A stretch of DNA of 64,000 bases from assembly GCF_000340215.1 (NCBI RefSeq), contig NW_006921539.1, forward strand, positions 3,249,624-3,313,623, in the 5' to 3' direction. Below are positions 44,401 through 55,098 of this stretch, piece by piece. The position numbers and the translations under genes are program-made. Positions within the stretch are counted from its first letter, which is position 1. Every line of letters starts with the position of its first letter. This DNA comes from Pseudocercospora fijiensis CIRAD86. Lineage: Eukaryota > Ascomycota > Dothideomycetes > Mycosphaerellales > Mycosphaerellaceae. A model generated the notes under the pieces. That model saw only the letters and a program-made list of their open reading frames with translations. It was not told where the DNA came from and did not search any database.

Positions 44401-47400
44401 GGACAAGCCCACGAGACGCTTCGGGTTGCCTTCGACGATTTCGCCAACGACGTTTCCGTCTTCATCAGCGATTTTGCCGCCTTCAATAACGCGCAGGTCG
44501 TCCAAGCCGGCAAATGGGCCCTCTGGTTTGGCCTCACGTTCCGACTCCGGGATCAGCTCCACCTTTCCGATGACAGCTCCCTTATCGTTCCAGAATTGGC
44601 CTACCTTGTCGAGTGGCTTGCCGGTGAGTTCTTTGGCACTGCCCTCAACCAGGCGTGCAACAGGAATACCTTCGTCGCCAATGACAAGTCCAGCTTTGGT
44701 GACCGTCTTGCCTTCGAGGAAGGAGAGATCGGGTGCCTCTTCTAGAACCTCTTCTTGCTCTTCTGGCACGTAACGTTCGGCATGTCCGACGACAGAGCCC
44801 TTCTTGTCGATGATGTCGCCGTCCTCGTCAACAACGCGACCGATGAGCTTGCTAGCTTCGCCTTCAGTCACGTAGCCGACAGTGTTGCCGTTCTCGTCTT
44901 GGACCCAGCCCTCTTCGACGACCCGCAGACCTTCTAAGCCAGCGAAGGGAGCCTCCTCTTCCGGCTCCTCTTGAGGTAGAGTCTGAGCACGGCCAATGAC
45001 ATGGCCCTTGTTGTCCCAGAATTGGCCTTCAGCATCACAAGTCGCACCAGACTTGGAGAGCTTCTTGGGATCGCCCTCAACAAGTTCACCAACGACAGCA
45101 CCATTGCCATCGATGAGCTTGCCTGACTTGTTGACCTTGAGGCCTTCCAGTATGGACAGAGGAGGGAGCTGGTCGCCTTCCTCCTCCTCTTGTGCCGACT
45201 CTTCCTCTTGCGGCTCCTCTTGCTGTTCCTCTTGGTCGCCGATGGGCAGAGTTCGAACGGTCCCAAGAACGTTGCCTTGGTCATCGAGAACTTGACCCTT
45301 GGCATCGATCTTCTTGCCTGCAACTTGTGCGAGGTCTCCGCTCGTGAGTTCGCCAATCGGCTCGCCGTCCTCGTTGAGGACTTGTCCCTTCTTGTTGACT
45401 TTGAGGCCTTCGAGGATTGACACAGCGGGAGCTTCGACCTCCTGTTGAACCTCTTGAGGGAGGGTGCGAACGTGGCCGACGACATTGCCATCCTTGTCGA
45501 TTACTTCGCCGACAGCGTTGATCTTCTTCCCAGCACACTTGGAGAGATCACCAGCCGTCAGCTCGCCAATCTCTTCGCCATCTTCGTTGAGCACCTTGCC
45601 CTTCTTGTTGACCTTCAGGCCATCCAGAATATTAAGCTCAGGCTCCTCCATGAGTGGTTCTGCGACTTCCACCGCTTGGTCTTGCGCGTCTTCGATCTGT
45701 TCTTCTGCCTGGTCTTCAAGCTCGCCAAGCTCCTCGAGAAGCTCGCGAGTGGCGTTCTCTGCGGCTTCGCCAGGCACGACGCGGACGTGGCCGACAAGCT
45801 CACCCTTCTTGTTGAAGACTTCGCCTTTGTCGTTGGCACGAGCGCCGGCACAATCACTGAGCTCGCCATCGGTGAGCTCACCGATCTCCTCTCCATCATC
45901 GTCAAGGATTGTGCCCTTCTTGTTGATTCGCTTGCCATCGAGGATGCGCATATCCAGCAGCTTAGTAAGGCCGGCGAGCTTCTCAGCGGCACCCTCGGCA
46001 AGTTCGGTCTTGCCAAGAATATTGCCCTCTCCATCAACGAGATTGCCTTCTTCGTCAACCTTGAGTGTCTCTGGCTGAATCTCGCCCTCTTCGATCTTCT
46101 TCTTGAGGTCTTCGTCGGCGACATTACCGAGGACAATGCCCTCCTCGTCAACAATTTCGCCAGCTTCGTTGAGCTCCTTGCCTTGTAGTGCCTCGATGCC
46201 AGGAAGCTGGTCTTCAATCTCGGGGGGCGATTCCTCGACTTGGCCAGCTACATCTTCAGCACCCTCTTTGACACCATGGACTTGCTCTTGGGCATCCTCG
46301 GCGACCTGCTGTGCTTGTTCCGCTGGTTTATAGATGCCTTGCTGAACAAGCTCTTCTGCGTCCTCGTGGATCTCTGCGTGACCAACGACGTTTCCGTCTT
46401 TGTCGATGAACTCGCCTTGATCGTTGAGTGTGGCATTTTGCAGCTCTTGAGGGTCGCCATCGATGACACGACCAACAGTGTTACCATCGGCGTCGTAGAT
46501 GAGGCCATCAATTTGGCAGGTGAGTCCTTTGAGAATTGAAGTGGAAGGAAGATTGGCGGCGGCTTCGTCAACTTCCTCCTCAACTCCATCCACGGCATCA
46601 TCAGCTTGATCTTCAAGTTGGCCAAGGTATGTCTGCGCATCTTCTGGAAGTTCTTCGCCATCTTCTTGGGCTCGTTGAAGTTGACGCTTGATCTCGTCTG
46701 GTAGGAGCTCTACGCGACCAACAAGATCGCCATCGTCATCCAGGATCTCGCCGTCATCACCGATTGGGTATCCGGCCAGATCTTCAGCGTCACCTTCAGC
46801 AAGACGACCAATTGGATTTCCTTCTTTGTCGTACGCAAGGCCCTCTTCGTCGACTTCGAGGCCTCTGAGAACTGAAAGATCGACCGGCAGGCCTTCAGGA
46901 ACTGGTAAATCGTCCTTGACACCATTGACAGTGTCTTCGGCCTGGTCTTGGGCGTCCTCAGCTGTCTCCTTTGCGCCATCGACCGCTTCGCCAGCCTGGT
47001 CCTTGACGCCGTCAGCTGTCGCCTTTGCGCCACCGACCGCTTCGCCAGCCTGGTCCTTGACGCCGTCAGCTGTCGCCTTTGCGCCACCGACCGCTTCGCC
47101 AGCCTGATCCTGGGCGTCCTCAGCTGTCTCCTTTGCGCCATCGACCGCTTCGCCAGCCTGATCTTTGACGCCGTCAGCTGTCGCCTGAGCGCTTCCTGCA
47201 GCTCCCTTGACATTGTCTGCAACACCTTCATCTTCGCCGTCGCCAGCTTCATCAGTGGTTTCGCCTGCGACCTTCTGGCCTTCTTCAATGCCCTCTTCTG
47301 CCGTGCCCCGAACACCTTGAGCGGTATCCTCAACACCTTCCTTGGCATCGTCGCCTGCTTGTTGAGCGGCAGCTTTCGGATCCTGAGAGGCCTTGCCTGC

Positions 47401-48174
47401 TAGGCCCTGAGCCTTGCCAGCTAGGCCTTTAGCACCAGACAGCAGACCGTTGCCCTTCTTACCTTGCGGTTGCTGTTGCGGCTGCTCCTGACCTTGCTGT
47501 GAGCTCTCGTCGTCGTCGGCTGATTGAACAGTGTCGCCGGCCTTTTCCGTGGCGTCATCGGCAACGTCCTCGGCCTCGTCGCCTGCATCTGATGAGAAGT
47601 CCTTCGTTTGTTGCTGCGCTCCAGAAATCGTGTCGGCTTCTTCTTCGTCATCGTCGTCATCGTCGTCCTGGACTGGTTCCGGTGCTTGCTGCTGAAGGCC
47701 CTCCTGGCCCTTTTGGCCGGCTTGAGTGACTTTACTCAGCGGTCCATCATCTTCGTCGTCGTCTCCGGCAGAGCTCTGGGCCTGTCCCGCTTTGCTTTGA
47801 ACATCATCAGCCATGCTCTCAGCCTCTCCTGTGACCTCTTCAGTTTTGCCCGCGACATCTGGTCGGGGTGGAAGCTTCGGTGAGTCGGTCTCGGGCTTCT
47901 CAGGCTGAGCGGCTTTTGGCGTAGATGGCACTGGCTTGCTTTCTGATGTCTGTGCGGGTCTCTGCGGGGTTTGGGCAGGCTTTCGTGAGAGCTTTGTCGG
48001 AGTTTTGGGAGTGCCAGTCTGCTTTCCTGCTGCCGGAGATGGTGCCATGATGTCTGAGTCGCCAGTGGTTGCTGGTGTAGGGTTCGGGGAAGCGCAAAGT
48101 CGAGGAGACGGAGAGGTTCTGGTTGGGGTGGGTGGAAAAGAGTAGTAGGCGTATTTGTGAGAATTGCTTGACAT
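41439..48174 (-). CDS. Giant DUF3659-repeat protein with an LEA-like region
   Basis: A long exon (48174-41766) plus a final exon (41584-41439) gives 2184 residues. The donor GTAAGT lies inside the apparent last codons, and the acceptor CTGCAG restores the frame into a Glu/Lys-rich tail ending MDSLNRLGAPPAVVVVES. An N-terminal low-complexity region is followed by 11-mer LEA-like repeats (DGVKDQAGEAVGGAKATA, about 290-420). Then come 19 modules of about 65 residues with the DUF3659 pattern NKxGxVxDxxGxxxGxLxxG followed by GNVxGxxExLP (about 430-1920). A charged helical segment (EEARKREEERQIAEKM) follows, then a hydrophobic Gly/Leu segment (about 2055-2110) that could insert in a membrane. DUF3659 proteins are confined to fungi and their function is unproven. 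LEA repeats suggest desiccation or stress protection. Confidence 0.85.
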
Positions 48175-48308
48175 GCAAGCAACGTGCGCAAGCTATGGCC
48201 CAAGGGAAAGGGGAAAGTGCTACGGTAGTTATAGCTATGCGAGCTATCAGGGCGTGTGGAGGTTCATGAGCGCGACACCAGCAAGCGTCAGGATGGCATC
48301 AAATGATG

Positions 48309-48782
48309 TCAGAAGCGCTTGCCGACATTGGATGTGCAGCAGGGATAGGGATAGGTGGCGCGTGGAGGCGTGGTGAGAGGCGCGCGACGCAAGAAATGGT
48401 CGAGAGTCTGCCCACAGTGCCAGCTTTCTGGGCCGATGCCGATGCCGATGGGGATGCGCGCCACATGTCCATAGTCGCAGAGCTCGAGATGTGTGTTTCC
48501 CTTCTGGCAGTCAGTCTGAGGCTCGCTCGGTCGAGATGTGCAGGCGGATGCGGGCTCGATGCCGATGCTGTGTGTATACTGGAGATGGCCGGCCAATGGT
48601 CGATGGAGAGTGCAGTGCGACTGCCTGCACGGAAGCGGGGCTCGGGCCACAGCAGGATTGTGTAACAAGAAGAAATGCTGGATGAAGATGGAATGTGAAG
48701 TGCGTGAAGTGCGTGAAGTGCGAGAAGGTTTAGACGGCGCGGCGGAAACAAAGTTGACGACTGCTGTCGCAATAACCAGCAT
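48309..48782 (-). CDS. Doubtful small secreted Cys-containing protein
   Basis: An ATG-initiated frame of 157 codons begins MLVIATAVVNFVSAAPS, a good signal-peptide shape with an AxA-like cleavage site, and the rest has about ten Cys. It is 135 bp upstream of the DUF3659 gene on the same strand. Competing frames of similar size overlap it on both strands, there is no homology I recognise, and the second half looks low-complexity. It could simply be chance. Confidence 0.2.
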   Translation of the reverse strand: MLVIATAVVNFVSAAPSKPSRTSRTSRTSHSIFIQHFFLLHNPAVARAPLPCRQSHCTLHRPLAGHLQYTHSIGIEPASACTSRPSEPQTDCQKGNTHLELCDYGHVARIPIGIGIGPESWHCGQTLDHFLRRAPLTTPPRATYPYPCCTSNVGKRF

Positions 48783-49369
48783 CAGCGCCAATCAGCGCTC
48801 TCGCCGATGCGGACGCCGACGCCGACGCCGACGCACTGCATTAAACATCCAATATCAGTTCTTGTGCCAACTTCTGCCACGGTAGTGCAAGTGTTGCATC
48901 ATACATCATACCGTCCGACGTGACAGTGACACTCGCAGCTTCCTGTCGCTCTCGATGGCGCCTCCCATCGAACCGTCCGTCTCCATCAATGCACTCCGAG
49001 CTCAGCACTGCGCATCGTCCTCGCCTGCCGTAGTGTCAGTGTCAACATCATGATACGCGACTCGTCCCTTCCCAGCACATACATATGTAGAACTTCCAGT
49101 AGTCTCCACCGCACGAGCACTGCAGCCTTGCAGCTGCCGTTGACGTCTGCATGACACTACTGTTCCAACTTCCAACCATGCGAGACAAGGATCCCCACCC
49201 TGTTCCTGCCAAGATCGTCATCTGTGGCTTGTGGCACGAGAGAGAGATCAATCTATCGAGGACAATATCTGCATCAATCATCATGTACTCAACCCGCAAA
49301 GACCCCCGCTATCTTCTGTGCCACCAACATCCGCCTCTTCCTTCTCCTCCTTCGCCACTTCAATTGACA

Positions 49370-49448
49370 CCTGCGGCGGCGACGCGCGCGTCTTTGAGGA
49401 ACGACGAGTGTTGAAAGGCGTCGCATTGTTTGATGCCGATATATATCT
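49370..49448 (-). repeat. Duplicated fragment of the IQ-motif gene
   Basis: About 80 bp match 50251-50331, inside the IQ-gene coding region, at roughly 90% by eye. Both encode IGIKQ, AFQHSSFLK and ARVAAAG on the minus strand. The copy lies about 400 bp beyond the gene's stop and the surrounding sequence does not continue the match, so it is a partial duplicate or the last remnant of a decayed tandem copy. Confidence 0.85.
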
Positions 49449-49847
49449 CACCTCGGGCGACATGCACATACGGCCTCCAGCAGCAGAGATTGATTGGGAA
49501 GAGGTAGCCCCGAATCGCCGCCGCGCCGTGATTCGTCAGGTCTGATGCCTCTGAAAGACGGATCATTCATATCCTCTTGCTCCGTTGGCCCTGAAACCCG
49601 ACACAGTCGTTAAGTGCATCATTCGTATGCTCCTGGTCTTCGGTGTTGCTGTCATGGTAGTGACAGAAGACGTCATCTCCGACACTCTTCGAGTATGAAT
49701 GTTCGTGCAACATCGGGGCCATTCGCACTCACAACCAAATGCCATTTCCACGTCTTACTTCGCTCGCAAAGAAGGAAATCTCCTTTTCGTTGGCACCGCA
49801 CCGCACGCGACAACGAACCGCTTTGCCGAGCACACATCGGGCCAAAG

Positions 49848-51567
49848 TTAGGGCGAGCGGGTTGTGATCGTCTTTGCCGACCCCAACCTCTTCATCATCC
49901 GAAAACTCTTGCTCTGACTTCTTCTCTCCTGCGCCTCCTGGGCAAGAACCTGTCTCTCAATCTCCGCACTCTGACTCTTGTCCTTCTCCATCTCAATCCG
50001 CTTCCTCTTCTCCTCAGGATCCAACACATCATGTATACTTTGCTTAGCATCTTTCGCCTTCTTCTTGACCTTCACGTACCCTTCCAACCCCAGAATAACA
50101 GCATATGACCGGCTGACGTTCAGGCGGCTCAGGTCTGCTCCAGCTTCCTTCAGGCTCTTGAGGAATTCGCGGAAATTGCGCACCGGCGGCGCATAGTGTC
50201 CGGACAATGGAGATAGTTTGCGGATCTGCCCGCGTTTGATTTTGATGAGACCTGCCGCGGCGACGCGCGCGCCTTTCAGGAACGACGAGTGTTGAAAGGC
50301 GCCCGATTGTTTGATGCCGATGTACAGGCGGAACGAGGTGTCGGCGACGAAGATCCACGTGTTCCTTTTGGTCGTCTTCCGCAGGAGGTGATTCATGAGC
50401 GCATCGACGCTGACATGGTTGAGTTTGGACAGGCCTTTCGCGTCGTGGAACTCTTCGTTCGCATATTTCGACGCGTCCTCGTGACTACCAGTACTGATCT
50501 TGCTGCCTATCGACGATGAATCGCTTGATGTGTCCCGCGGCTCAGCCTTCTCGCCCGTAGTCACTTCTCTCCATGTCGGCTTATCTTCGGATGAATGCAC
50601 GATTCCATCAATACTGTCTTTGAAGTCTGGGCTTGTCGTGATCGCCTTGCCATCCTTATCCCACACCAATAGACCCTGCTCATCGATTCGGACAAGATAC
50701 TTTCTCCTCTCTTCAACACTGAGATACCTGACCTGTTCGCGCTCCAGTCTCTCGCGTGGCCGATCGGGCAGATCCAGATCTTTGCCCTCGCCATAATCTA
50801 GCCAGTAGAAGAAGTTTTCCTTGGTATCGCTCCTCATCCACTCCTGGTGGTATCGTCTCAGAGAACTGCCATATCTGTGCTTCTGATCCACCTATAAATC
50901 CTTAGCTAGGTTTCGAGGTAAAGTATAAGCTCGAGTAAACCAAACCATCTCCAGAAAGTAATCCAGTCCCATCATTTTAGCATACTTCTCTCGCTCCGCC
51001 TTCTTCGCGCGCTTCTTGGCCATGGACTCGGCATGGCTAGATCGATCGTCGCTGTCGCTCGTGTTATCGTCGCCAGCGTGGAGCGCGATCTTGCCGGCTT
51101 GCGCCCAACGACTTCGTGCTCGCTCCGTCCGAGTCTGGGATTCGTTGAAACGTGCTGATCTCGACATCACCCGCGTGAGCTTGTTATACTCGGCTTTTGT
51201 CCAGCTGTGTCAGTTCGTGCGATCGCAATTCGAGCTCACCATCCGCCTTACCATCTTTGAGCCCCTACGACATATCAGCGCCGTGCATGCGCTTGAACGT
51301 CAGTTCAATGTCATTACCTACCTCTAGCCATCTGGTGCTGGAATCAAGTCCATACCCCTTCAACGCTCTGCGATCTCGATGGCCTTTATATGTTCTCTGA
51401 ATTACCTCAGCAGCCTTCGTCCTCTCATCGACCACCGATTCGCGCCGTCTTCTGGCACGTATCTCAGCAGCACGCTCATTCTGCTTGCGCTCAATTTCCC
51501 TCAGCTGCTCGGGCGGAGGGAGATCTAGAGGGTGTCGAGCCTCCGTCGCCTTTGATTCTGCCTCCAT
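49848..51567 (-). CDS. IQ calmodulin-binding motif protein (IQM-like)
   Basis: The start is the first ATG of the frame, 51567. Exons that keep one frame are 51567-51318, a 13 nt microexon 51264-51252, 51204-50946 and 50891-49848, giving 521 residues. The microexon step is uncertain because the first donor (GTAATG) competes with a stronger GTAGGT that breaks the frame. An IQ motif (AAEVIQRTYKGHRDRRALKG) lies near residues 53-72. After it come YAKMMGLDYFLEMVDQKHRYGS and ENFFYWLDYGEGKDLDL, then YLVRIDEQGLLVWDKDGK and WIFVADTSFRLYIGIKQSGAFQHSSFLKGA, the conserved core shared with plant IQM proteins. Such proteins bind calmodulin through the IQ motif. Their fungal role is unknown. The C-terminus is a basic coiled-coil-like stretch. 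Confidence 0.8.
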
Positions 51568-51639
51568 ATCGGAGAATGATTCATTGATGATAGTACTACC
51601 ATACTTCGGCAATTATGGAGATGTGCCGACTTGTGGCAC

Positions 51640-52260
51640 GCGCCAAGTCATAAGTTATTAGTGTTTCCAGAAGATCTCTAGTTTATTTTTACTGGGTCTA
51701 CATTACTAGAAGACTTGTTAGACTATTAGCTATCACTATTAAAAGCTCTTATAAAAGTAAATTTGTTTTTTTTAAAAAAAACTCTATAGATCTGTTCTTA
51801 AAGCATTGTTAACTATTTTAATAAACTTTAAATAGAGATTTTAGAATAGAGCTTTTAGCTAAGAATGGTTGTTTGAAATCTAATAGTTCTTTAATTTATA
51901 GATATTATTTATATAATTTTTTTATTACTACTATTTCTAGAGAGAAAAGTATATAAAAGAATTTATTACTATTGTTTCTAGATAGCGTATCTAGAGTATT
52001 ATAGTATAATACTAAAAAATACAAATAAAAGCAGATCTTTTTATTACTACTATTTCTAGAGAGAAAAGTATATAAAAGAATTTGTTACTATTATTTCTAG
52101 ATAACAAATCTAAAGTATTATAATATAAGACTAAAAAATACAAATAAAAGCAGCGGTGTTCTAAATAAGTGGTAAGAAGTTTCGAGTGGAGTAGACAAGA
52201 GCGCCTTGGTCGCCTTCTGTAATATACCAACCATTACAAATCAAAAAATACAGCCTGGCT
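51640..52260. other. AT-rich island without genes
   Basis: This stretch is strongly AT-rich, with long T and A runs and TATAAAAGAA motifs, and stands out from flanking gene DNA. CpG is rare here too, unlike the RIP block at 14.6-25 kb, so it is probably an older and more fully mutated repeat. It contains a 119 bp tandem duplication. Confidence 0.8.
51920..52158. repeat. 119 bp tandem duplication
   Basis: Two adjacent copies start at 51921 and 52040 with TTTATTACTACTATTTCTAG and end with ATACAAATAAAAGCAG. They differ at about ten positions, mostly transitions. Confidence 0.92.
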
Positions 52261-52983
52261 TTATGATAAAGCATTAGAAGGTCCCCTGGTCCACGTCCAA
52301 AGCCCCTCACACGTCACTACTCTGTGGCGAGTGAGCAGAAAGCTACGGCTGTAGACAAGGATTAAACCTGTTTCGCAAGGAACGCCCGCGTAACATTTGG
52401 CGACCGACGTGGCTGGAGAAATGCTTGTTTGTACGCAGGACGCAGAAGTCGAGGAAGGACGAGGCGATGATCCAGGACTTTGCGTTCATCATATAGCCTG
52501 AGGGTAATAGGGTTCATCTTCATCACCACGAGCCACACACGCTATGGTTGCTACCGATCGTTGAATTGCTGCATCCAATTTCGTGTATGGCCTCTTCGAT
52601 GTACGGGCTCATTGTTTGTGAAGTTTCACGAGCTCACGGTCTTCTTTGGGGAGGTATGTTAGATAATAACCATTCTGATCATTGTAAATTCAAGGCTTTT
52701 GATCCCTGGTCAGAGCTGACCGTTCTCAAACCGAGTGTAACGGGGCGTCGGCGACCATCGAAGGACTCATTGCGAGAGCGGATCGAAGGATGAGAAAGTA
52801 TGCATTGCCTGTCCATTCTAATGGCCCTCACGCTCTGCTACAAAACAAACGCCGTCTCTCCCGACGCGCGAACAAGAAACTGCTGTAGTGGTATCATGAA
52901 ACTCAATTACTCCCCAATTTGTGCGCCATCGTCATGGAACTCCTGTGGTGTCGAAAAGGCGTATCAGCTCCATCATCATATTC
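52261..52983. other. Intergenic region, nothing recognised
   Basis: Ordinary composition resumes after the AT-rich island. Only short open frames are present and none has a recognisable content. The last part is the 3' flank of the HTH gene. Confidence 0.45.
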
Positions 52984-54667
52984 CTACATCATCGGGCCAG
53001 CTGCATTCATGCCATTCATCTGGCCGTAAGGCAACATCTGCGTATGGTCCATCATTCCAGGATACTGCGCCGGGCCTTGATGTTGCTGCATCATGGCATA
53101 CGGCATTTGATGATGCGCCTGCATTTGTGAATGGTCTTGCATCGGATCGTATTGGATCTGGTCTTGGACCTGTGGCTCGGGCGGCGCGCCTGGCTGGACC
53201 TGCATTTCGGAGACCATCTCGCTTTCGTCACCTTCATCAGCTCCAGCGATGGCTCCAGTGTAGTCATCTGCTTTCTGGAAGCCGCCATAGCCGTCCGTTC
53301 GAGCAACGATCTCACCAGTCTTCTGCATCTTCGTGCGTAATTGACCCATCTTACGCTTCATGCGTTCGCGAAGCATTTCATCGTGTATCTGCGGAACCCA
53401 ATCGCCTTTTGTGAGATCCACCAGTTGATACAGGTCGCGGTACATGGTCTCGAATGTGTCGACTTGGTTCTGAGAGAACGCGTAGTACCCATACTGGTGC
53501 ATAAGATCGGCAAGCAAGCCTTGAGCGCGCAGTGGCCATATGTCCTTGCTCTGCACCCATTCAGCAGTGAGGTGATCTCGTCGACGACTACGACGCTCCA
53601 AATCACGGAGCATTCGCTCCTGACGCTCTGCTGTCCGACGCTTGGACTCTTCGATTTTTTTCTTGCTGCGAGAATCTCGCTTCGGCGGCGTGGGAACAGC
53701 CAAGCCGGGCTGGTAGAGGACACTCGTGCCCTGCGTTGACGGTGTGGAGGTCTTGCGACTCGAGGCCGGAGTGTTCTTGCCGTTCTGCAGTCGTCGCATC
53801 TTCAGCTTGAGCTCAACCTCCCGCTTCTGCAGTGCAATTTGCTGGAGCTGCAGCTCGATTGTCTCCTCGTCCTCTGGCAGGTCATCGTCGATGGTGATGC
53901 CAGTATTGGTGCTGAAATGATTCTGATGATTCTGTTGCGGAGTGTGTTGTGCCTGGAGTGCTTGCGCCAGCTGTTGCTCGGTAGTCACAGCCTGCTGGGC
54001 CATGGGCGCATATGGCGACTGGTATTGCCCGTTGGTCTGCACGGGCGAAGCATGCTGATCATCATCGTCATCATCGTCGTCGTCGTCGTCTTTGGCATTG
54101 CCTTTCCGTTTCGCGTTGCTCTTGCCCTTGATCTGGAACTTGTCGCCCTTGCGTTCGAAAACTCGACGTATGGTCCGCGTGCCGACTACGATCTTGTGCG
54201 TGTCGTACAGCCACCACAACATGTCGTCGACCGACATATTCTGGTTCTGCTTGACATGGTCGAACAGTGCCTGGCATACACGCGATCAGCTCGCCGGACG
54301 CTTGGGGCAGGGTGCGTATGGGGCATATGGGCATATGGGCAGCTGGCTTACCTGCTCAATCTCGGCGGAAAGCACTCTGTGTCTGCCGGTTCGCGCCTCT
54401 GGAGGTTTGCCAATGCGCCCGGTTCGCTCGAGCTCCAGCTTCCATCGCCTGTTGTCATCCGTCAGACACGCTGCTGGCAGCCGGCATACACACTGGCACT
54501 ATTTTGGCTGGCAGAAACGCGGCCACGGCCAAAACAGCGCGAGAGCGAGCATACCTGATCGTGCGGTCGCTGACGCCCGTTTCCTTCTCGATCGACTCCT
54601 CATCGCGACCGGACTCGAGAAGCGCGCGCACTGTGTTCCGCTGCTCCTCGCTATATGCTCGTCCCAT
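52984..54667 (-). CDS. HTH (Tc1/homeodomain-like) DNA-binding protein
   Basis: Exons 54667-54555, 54448-54352 and 54270-52984 total 1497 nt and give 498 residues with canonical introns. The N-terminus (MGRAYSEEQRNTVRALLESG, then IEKETGVSDRTIR) is a helix-turn-helix like the first domain of Tc1/mariner transposases. A second HTH follows in exons 2 and 3 (RHRVLSAEIEQALFDHV, MSVDDMLWWL, VGTRTIRRVFERKG). Then comes a run of 11 Asp, Gln-rich stretches, a charged coiled-coil region (IELQLQQIALQKREVELKLKM) and a Met/Gln-rich tail. There is no transposase catalytic domain. The protein therefore looks like a host transcription factor or domesticated transposase DNA-binding region, probably nuclear. 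Confidence 0.75.
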
Positions 54668-55098
54668 GTTAGAACGACGCGAGTAATTCGCTATATGGGA
54701 CAGGTCGGTGGATAGTCAAGTCGTCGTGACAAAACGTCCGGCGGCACATCACGACTTAAGGCGCAAATTCAGCTCCCAGCTTCTTCCCGCCTCGTCCTAG
54801 CTCCCGTCACTTCCCTTCGCGGGGAACATGGCACGTGACGAGACTTTGGCGCCTGCGACTGCAGTACAGTGTCAGGTATAGTATTTAGACAATCTTCGGG
54901 TCTTTGCAGCTATCTCAAAGTACATAGATAGCCCGTCATTTCCGCCAAGACGTACAAGTAGCCTACTCGCCACAGGGTATCCGAAAAGTGACCATGTCCA
55001 GCGTGCTCCCATTCATCCCCTTCCTTCAAATGCTAAGATTCACACTTTCGCCCGGCATCCTGTTTCTGCTCTACCACAATTCACGAGTAATAGAATGC
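54668..55098. other. Intergenic region, nothing recognised
   Basis: The interval lies between the start of the HTH gene and the stop of the Snt2 gene. It contains the HTH promoter. I see no coding sequence or repeat. Confidence 0.5.

Larger units (their letters stand above)
48175..49847. other. Intergenic region upstream of the DUF3659 gene
   Basis: Apart from the doubtful frame at 48309 and the duplicated IQ-gene fragment at 49370, no gene is supported. GAAGTGCGT (48697-48722) and GACGCC (48811-48834) short tandem repeats occur. Confidence 0.45.

Noticed and set aside
43453..44745. 430-codon plus-strand frame and similar ones within 42004-47403
   Set aside because: They mirror the DUF3659 modules on the opposite strand and only reflect its repetitive codon use.
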